This document shows, piece after piece, positions 5,303 to 7,111 of a stretch of DNA of 7,111 bases. Numbering within the stretch: the first letter of the stretch is position 1; every line of letters begins with the position of its first letter. A program made the translations under genes and the position numbers. Origin of the DNA: Candidatus Komeilibacteria bacterium RIFCSPLOWO2_02_FULL_48_11 (GTDB lineage: Bacteria; Patescibacteriota; Patescibacteriia; UBA2169); the NCBI GenBank assembly GCA_001818435.1, contig MHKO01000036.1, forward strand, positions 4,586-11,696, given 5' to 3'. Under the pieces are notes generated by a model. It saw only the letters and a list, made by a program, of their open reading frames with translations, was not told where the DNA came from and searched no databases.

Positions 5303-6490
5303 TTATGTACTCGGGTCGCAGGTGACGAGCACGTCCCAGTGATTGCCCTCGCGCGCGAACACGAGGCACCCGGACGAGTCTTTATAGAGCGCTGCCCCGT
5401 CATCTTTGCGCGTGCCAGCAGAGCGGTACACATTCGTTATGTACGAGTCAAGTCCGCTGTTGAGTCCAAGGTCAACCTTGTACCCTTTTTCATGGCTGAA
5501 GGTTCCGCTCGCGTGCACAGAATCGAGCATGTAGTCAGTGCCGGCGGTAACATAAACGTCGCAATTGCATTTTTTTTTAAGGTCAACGACCGTTGCTATT
5601 GTGTCTCCTCTCATTCCTTGCAAGTTGACGCAGTTGCCTGTATCGCCAGCTTGACATACCCTATCTCTGGTGCCAATGTTGTATTTTTCAAACGTGTTTC
5701 GTATTGCCTGTTCAGTAGCGCCAGCTAAAACGTCGCGTAACTCATCTCCATCAGAAGGCGTTGTTGGCGCTCCGGCCCCGCCGCTTCCGGCGCCGGCACC
5801 GGTGACTGGCTCAACAATTTGTTCGGTTATACATTCGCCGGTAATACATTTGCCTTGGCAGCAGCGCTTGATGTTGGTTGGGATTTCGCCTTTATCCAAC
5901 TGCTCGGCCAGTTGTTTTTCCTGCTCTGCGGTAAGTTTTTGGCAGGCCGTGCCATCGCCCCAGTATCTGCAGGCAGCAGTGCCGGTATAATCGCTTTTCC
6001 TTTCATTAGCGCTGCCGGCCGCTCTTAAATTGGCTTCACTGCAGATGCTCCACCAAGGCATGCCCAGAAAGTTGGTTAAACTGCCGATTTTTTTCGCTTC
6101 CGGATCTTGGGAGCCGGCAAAGGAGCCGTATTGCGATGGCGTGACCGTAAAAGCGATGAGGATGGTGACGAATTGGAAAGCCACCAAGACCATGCCCAGG
6201 CCGATAATCACTCCCAAGATTTGCTTTTTGGCGGCGCTGATTTTTTCCGCGTTCCCGCCAGCAGTGGCCAGGCCCACCCCGGCCCAGATAATCAGCACCA
6301 GCCCCAACCCGGCCCCGCCGGTTATAAGCCATTTACCTAAAGTAACAAAGACGTTGACAATGTCGCAAAACCCGCAAGCGCCGGTGGTACTGCAGGCCGG
6401 AACCAAGCCAGCTGAGAGGGGAGCGGGAATAAAACCAGCAACGATTGTAATTGTAATTATAGTTAAAAAAATTCCGAATTTTTTAAACAC
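5303..6490 (-). CDS. Pilin-like two-helix protein fused to an M15/LAS-type murein peptidase domain
   Basis: This 395-residue exported protein begins with a leader (K3-K4, core 5-21). Next is C33-x5-C39-x2-C42, then the pilin-like pair: helix about 53-75, loop AGGNAEK (77-83), helix about 91-114. A cysteine-rich part follows (C150, C174, C183, C210, C211, C215, C220), then a Gly/Ala/Pro/Thr linker (about 228-250). The C-terminal domain (about 253-395) has SHEKGYKVD (332-340) and E381-G-N-H384-W. These match the LAS/M15 zinc and catalytic pattern H-x6-D plus E-x2-H (VanX H116, D123, E181, H184), so H333, D340 and H384 would bind zinc with E381 as base. It may cut peptidoglycan peptides while anchored in the membrane. 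The start is a GTG without Shine-Dalgarno, fixed by an in-frame stop eight codons upstream. Gene F follows 22 nt later. The peptidase call rests on motif spacing, and activity is unproven. Confidence 0.78.
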   Translation of the reverse strand: MFKKFGIFLTIITITIVAGFIPAPLSAGLVPACSTTGACGFCDIVNVFVTLGKWLITGGAGLGLVLIIWAGVGLATAGGNAEKISAAKKQILGVIIGLGMVLVAFQFVTILIAFTVTPSQYGSFAGSQDPEAKKIGSLTNFLGMPWWSICSEANLRAAGSANERKSDYTGTAACRYWGDGTACQKLTAEQEKQLAEQLDKGEIPTNIKRCCQGKCITGECITEQIVEPVTGAGAGSGGAGAPTTPSDGDELRDVLAGATEQAIRNTFEKYNIGTRDRVCQAGDTGNCVNLQGMRGDTIATVVDLKKKCNCDVYVTAGTDYMLDSVHASGTFSHEKGYKVDLGLNSGLDSYITNVYRSAGTRKDDGAALYKDSSGCLVFAREGNHWDVLVTCDPST

Positions 6491-6537
6491 AAAATTTTTA
6501 ATTACTAACTTCTAAATAAATTTCAGATTCAAATAAA

Positions 6538-6846
6538 TGTCATCTCGAGGCCTTAAATGAACCAAATAAATCACCATGGATTCTGATAGCCAATGAACTT
6601 ATGGATTTCTAGCAACCCGACAGGCCGAGGAGATCCCATGTTAATCGCGATTATCATGGATTTCCCTGCTAATCGCAGTGAGCCAGGGGATCCTCTCCCT
6701 CCATTTCGTTCTGTGATTTTAATTTAGTGCCGAGGTTTGAGACACATAATGCGTTAAACCGCGTTTATTGTGTCGGTCGGGATGACATTTACCGTGTTTT
6801 CCGCGTTCATTGCTTATGGCGCATCCTTGAACGCCTCGGGATGACA
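6538..6846. repeat. Non-coding, hairpin-rich element bounded by 14-nt inverted repeats
   Basis: The 380 bp between genes G and the solute-binding protein hold no credible ORF. TGTCATCTCGAGGC (6538-6551) and GCCTCGGGATGACA (6833-6846) are inverted repeats with one G-T difference. A third copy, TCGGGATGACATTT (6777-6790), is the inverse of 6535-6548. Inside are a hairpin at 6741-6774 (GACACA with TGTGTC, then interrupted pairing), another at 6803-6834 (GCGTTCA with TGAACGC), and three direct copies of ATGGATT plus T/C-rich bases at 6576, 6601 and 6656. This looks like a compound REP/MITE-like repeat or a structured RNA. It matches no RNA family I recognise. Confidence 0.6.
6627..6695. repeat. 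Nested palindrome inside the structured intergenic element
   Basis: GAGG plus ATCCC (6627-6630, 6633-6637) pairs with GGGATCCTC (6687-6695), with a 2-nt bulge. Inside lie a near-perfect 22-nt palindrome centred on AATCGCGATT (6637-6658, 10 of 11 pairs) and a second stem, CCCTG (6664-6668) with CAGGG (6684-6688), which competes in part with the outer stem. A symmetric core of this kind can be a protein-binding site or a cruciform. Confidence 0.55.
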
Positions 6847-6870
6847 GAAGTAGTTTAGCAATTGGAAATT

Positions 6871-7111
6871 CTAAAAGGTTTCATTCACTTTCTGGACTGC
6901 CAAATCTATGGCCTCTTCCGGAGTTTTTTCGCCCCGCGCCACTTGGTCAATCATGGCTCTTATGGCTTCATCGGCTTGAGCCGGCTTTTGGCCGCGGTAC
7001 CAGCTTTGGGCGGTCAGCACTTCATCGGCAAAATTGATTAAAGTATCGTCTTGGCGCTGTTCGGCAATAAGCGAGCGCAGAGCCGTTGGTTTTTGGGCGC
7101 GCTCCAGGAAA
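6871..7111 (-). CDS. C-terminal part of an extracellular solute-binding protein (family 1, ABC sugar-uptake type)
   Basis: The minus strand is open from the right edge (first full codon 7110-7108) for 79 codons to TAG at 6871-6873. The visible part includes LINFADEVLTAQSWYRGQ (residues 24-41), DEAIRAMIDQVARGEKTPEE (47-66) and AVQKVNETF at the end. The order A-x-SWYRG, then D-x2-I/F-x-x-MI-x2-V, then TPEEA-x-D-x-A-x2-KVN is typical of the C-terminal lobe of family 1 binding proteins, which capture sugars or similar ligands outside the membrane for ABC import. The N-terminal lipoprotein signal and permease genes lie beyond the window. It is on the same strand as genes G and F but separated from them by the 380-bp repeat-rich gap, so it is probably a separate unit. 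The ligand cannot be told. Confidence 0.75.
   Translation of the reverse strand, partial: FLERAQKPTALRSLIAEQRQDDTLINFADEVLTAQSWYRGQKPAQADEAIRAMIDQVARGEKTPEEAIDLAVQKVNETF

Noticed and set aside
5281..5433. N-terminal extension of pilin gene F by 51 codons
   Set aside because: It overlaps the peptidase end of gene G out of frame and has no family resemblance, while ATG 5280 starts a clear signal peptide.
5339..6515. Plus-strand open frames antisense to gene G, and a minus-strand alternative frame at 6036-6332
   Set aside because: All lie inside a gene with signal peptide, helices and a catalytic signature in frame; the alternatives have Pro/Arg-rich, out-of-frame composition.
6506..6530. Promoter TTGAAT ... 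TTAGTA/TAGTAAT upstream of gene G
   Set aside because: The -10 match is poor in very AT-rich DNA where such matches are expected by chance.
6538..6846. tmRNA, RNase P RNA, SRP RNA or T-box leader
   Set aside because: I looked for the conserved cores of these RNAs on both strands and found none, so the element is left unassigned.
1..7111. UGA recoding as in Gracilibacteria/Absconditabacteria, and CRISPR arrays
   Set aside because: All genes read through without internal TGA and use TGG for Trp; no regularly spaced direct repeats are present.

Overview
The window looks like a chromosomal piece of a Candidate Phyla Radiation (Patescibacteria) bacterium. This rests on protein style, not on a marker gene. 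There are many very small secreted proteins with two membrane helices and a G-N/S-x-E-E/K loop, the VirB2/TrbC-like 'pilin' type abundant in CPR genomes. Intergenic gaps are short, most starts lack a Shine-Dalgarno sequence, and a sugar-ABC-type binding protein ends at the right edge. The standard code fits: TGG encodes Trp and no internal TGA is needed.

Layout. Positions 1-200 hold either the 3' end of a plus-strand gene or a structured RNA, closed by a terminator hairpin (152-195). Positions 201-1916 hold four tightly packed minus-strand pilin-like genes, read from 1916 down to 201, behind an extended -10 promoter near 1950. A fifth paralogue (2034-2426) stands alone with its own -35/-10 promoter, Shine-Dalgarno sequence and rho-independent terminator. 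Divergent from it, on the plus strand, are a family 2 glycosyltransferase (2590-3297) and, 4 nt later, a 535-residue multi-pass membrane protein of GT-C type with STT3-like motifs (3302-4909). This pair meets head-on a sixth pilin-like gene (4921-5280, minus). That gene lies 22 nt behind a seventh (5303-6490, minus), in which the two-helix unit is followed by a cysteine-rich segment and a C-terminal domain carrying the zinc and catalytic signature of M15/LAS murein peptidases. Positions 6491-6870 are non-coding and rich in inverted repeats. The right edge (6871-7111, minus) is the C-terminus of an extracellular solute-binding protein.

Working interpretation (inference). This is a surface-appendage or secretion-channel locus with one probably well-expressed subunit (2034-2426), several minor subunits, a pilin/murein-peptidase fusion that could open or remodel the wall, and a lipid-linked sugar synthase plus membrane glycosyltransferase that could glycosylate the appendage or other surface molecules. 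No ATPase, coupling protein or VirB4/VirB6 gene is visible, so the window alone does not prove a complete secretion system.
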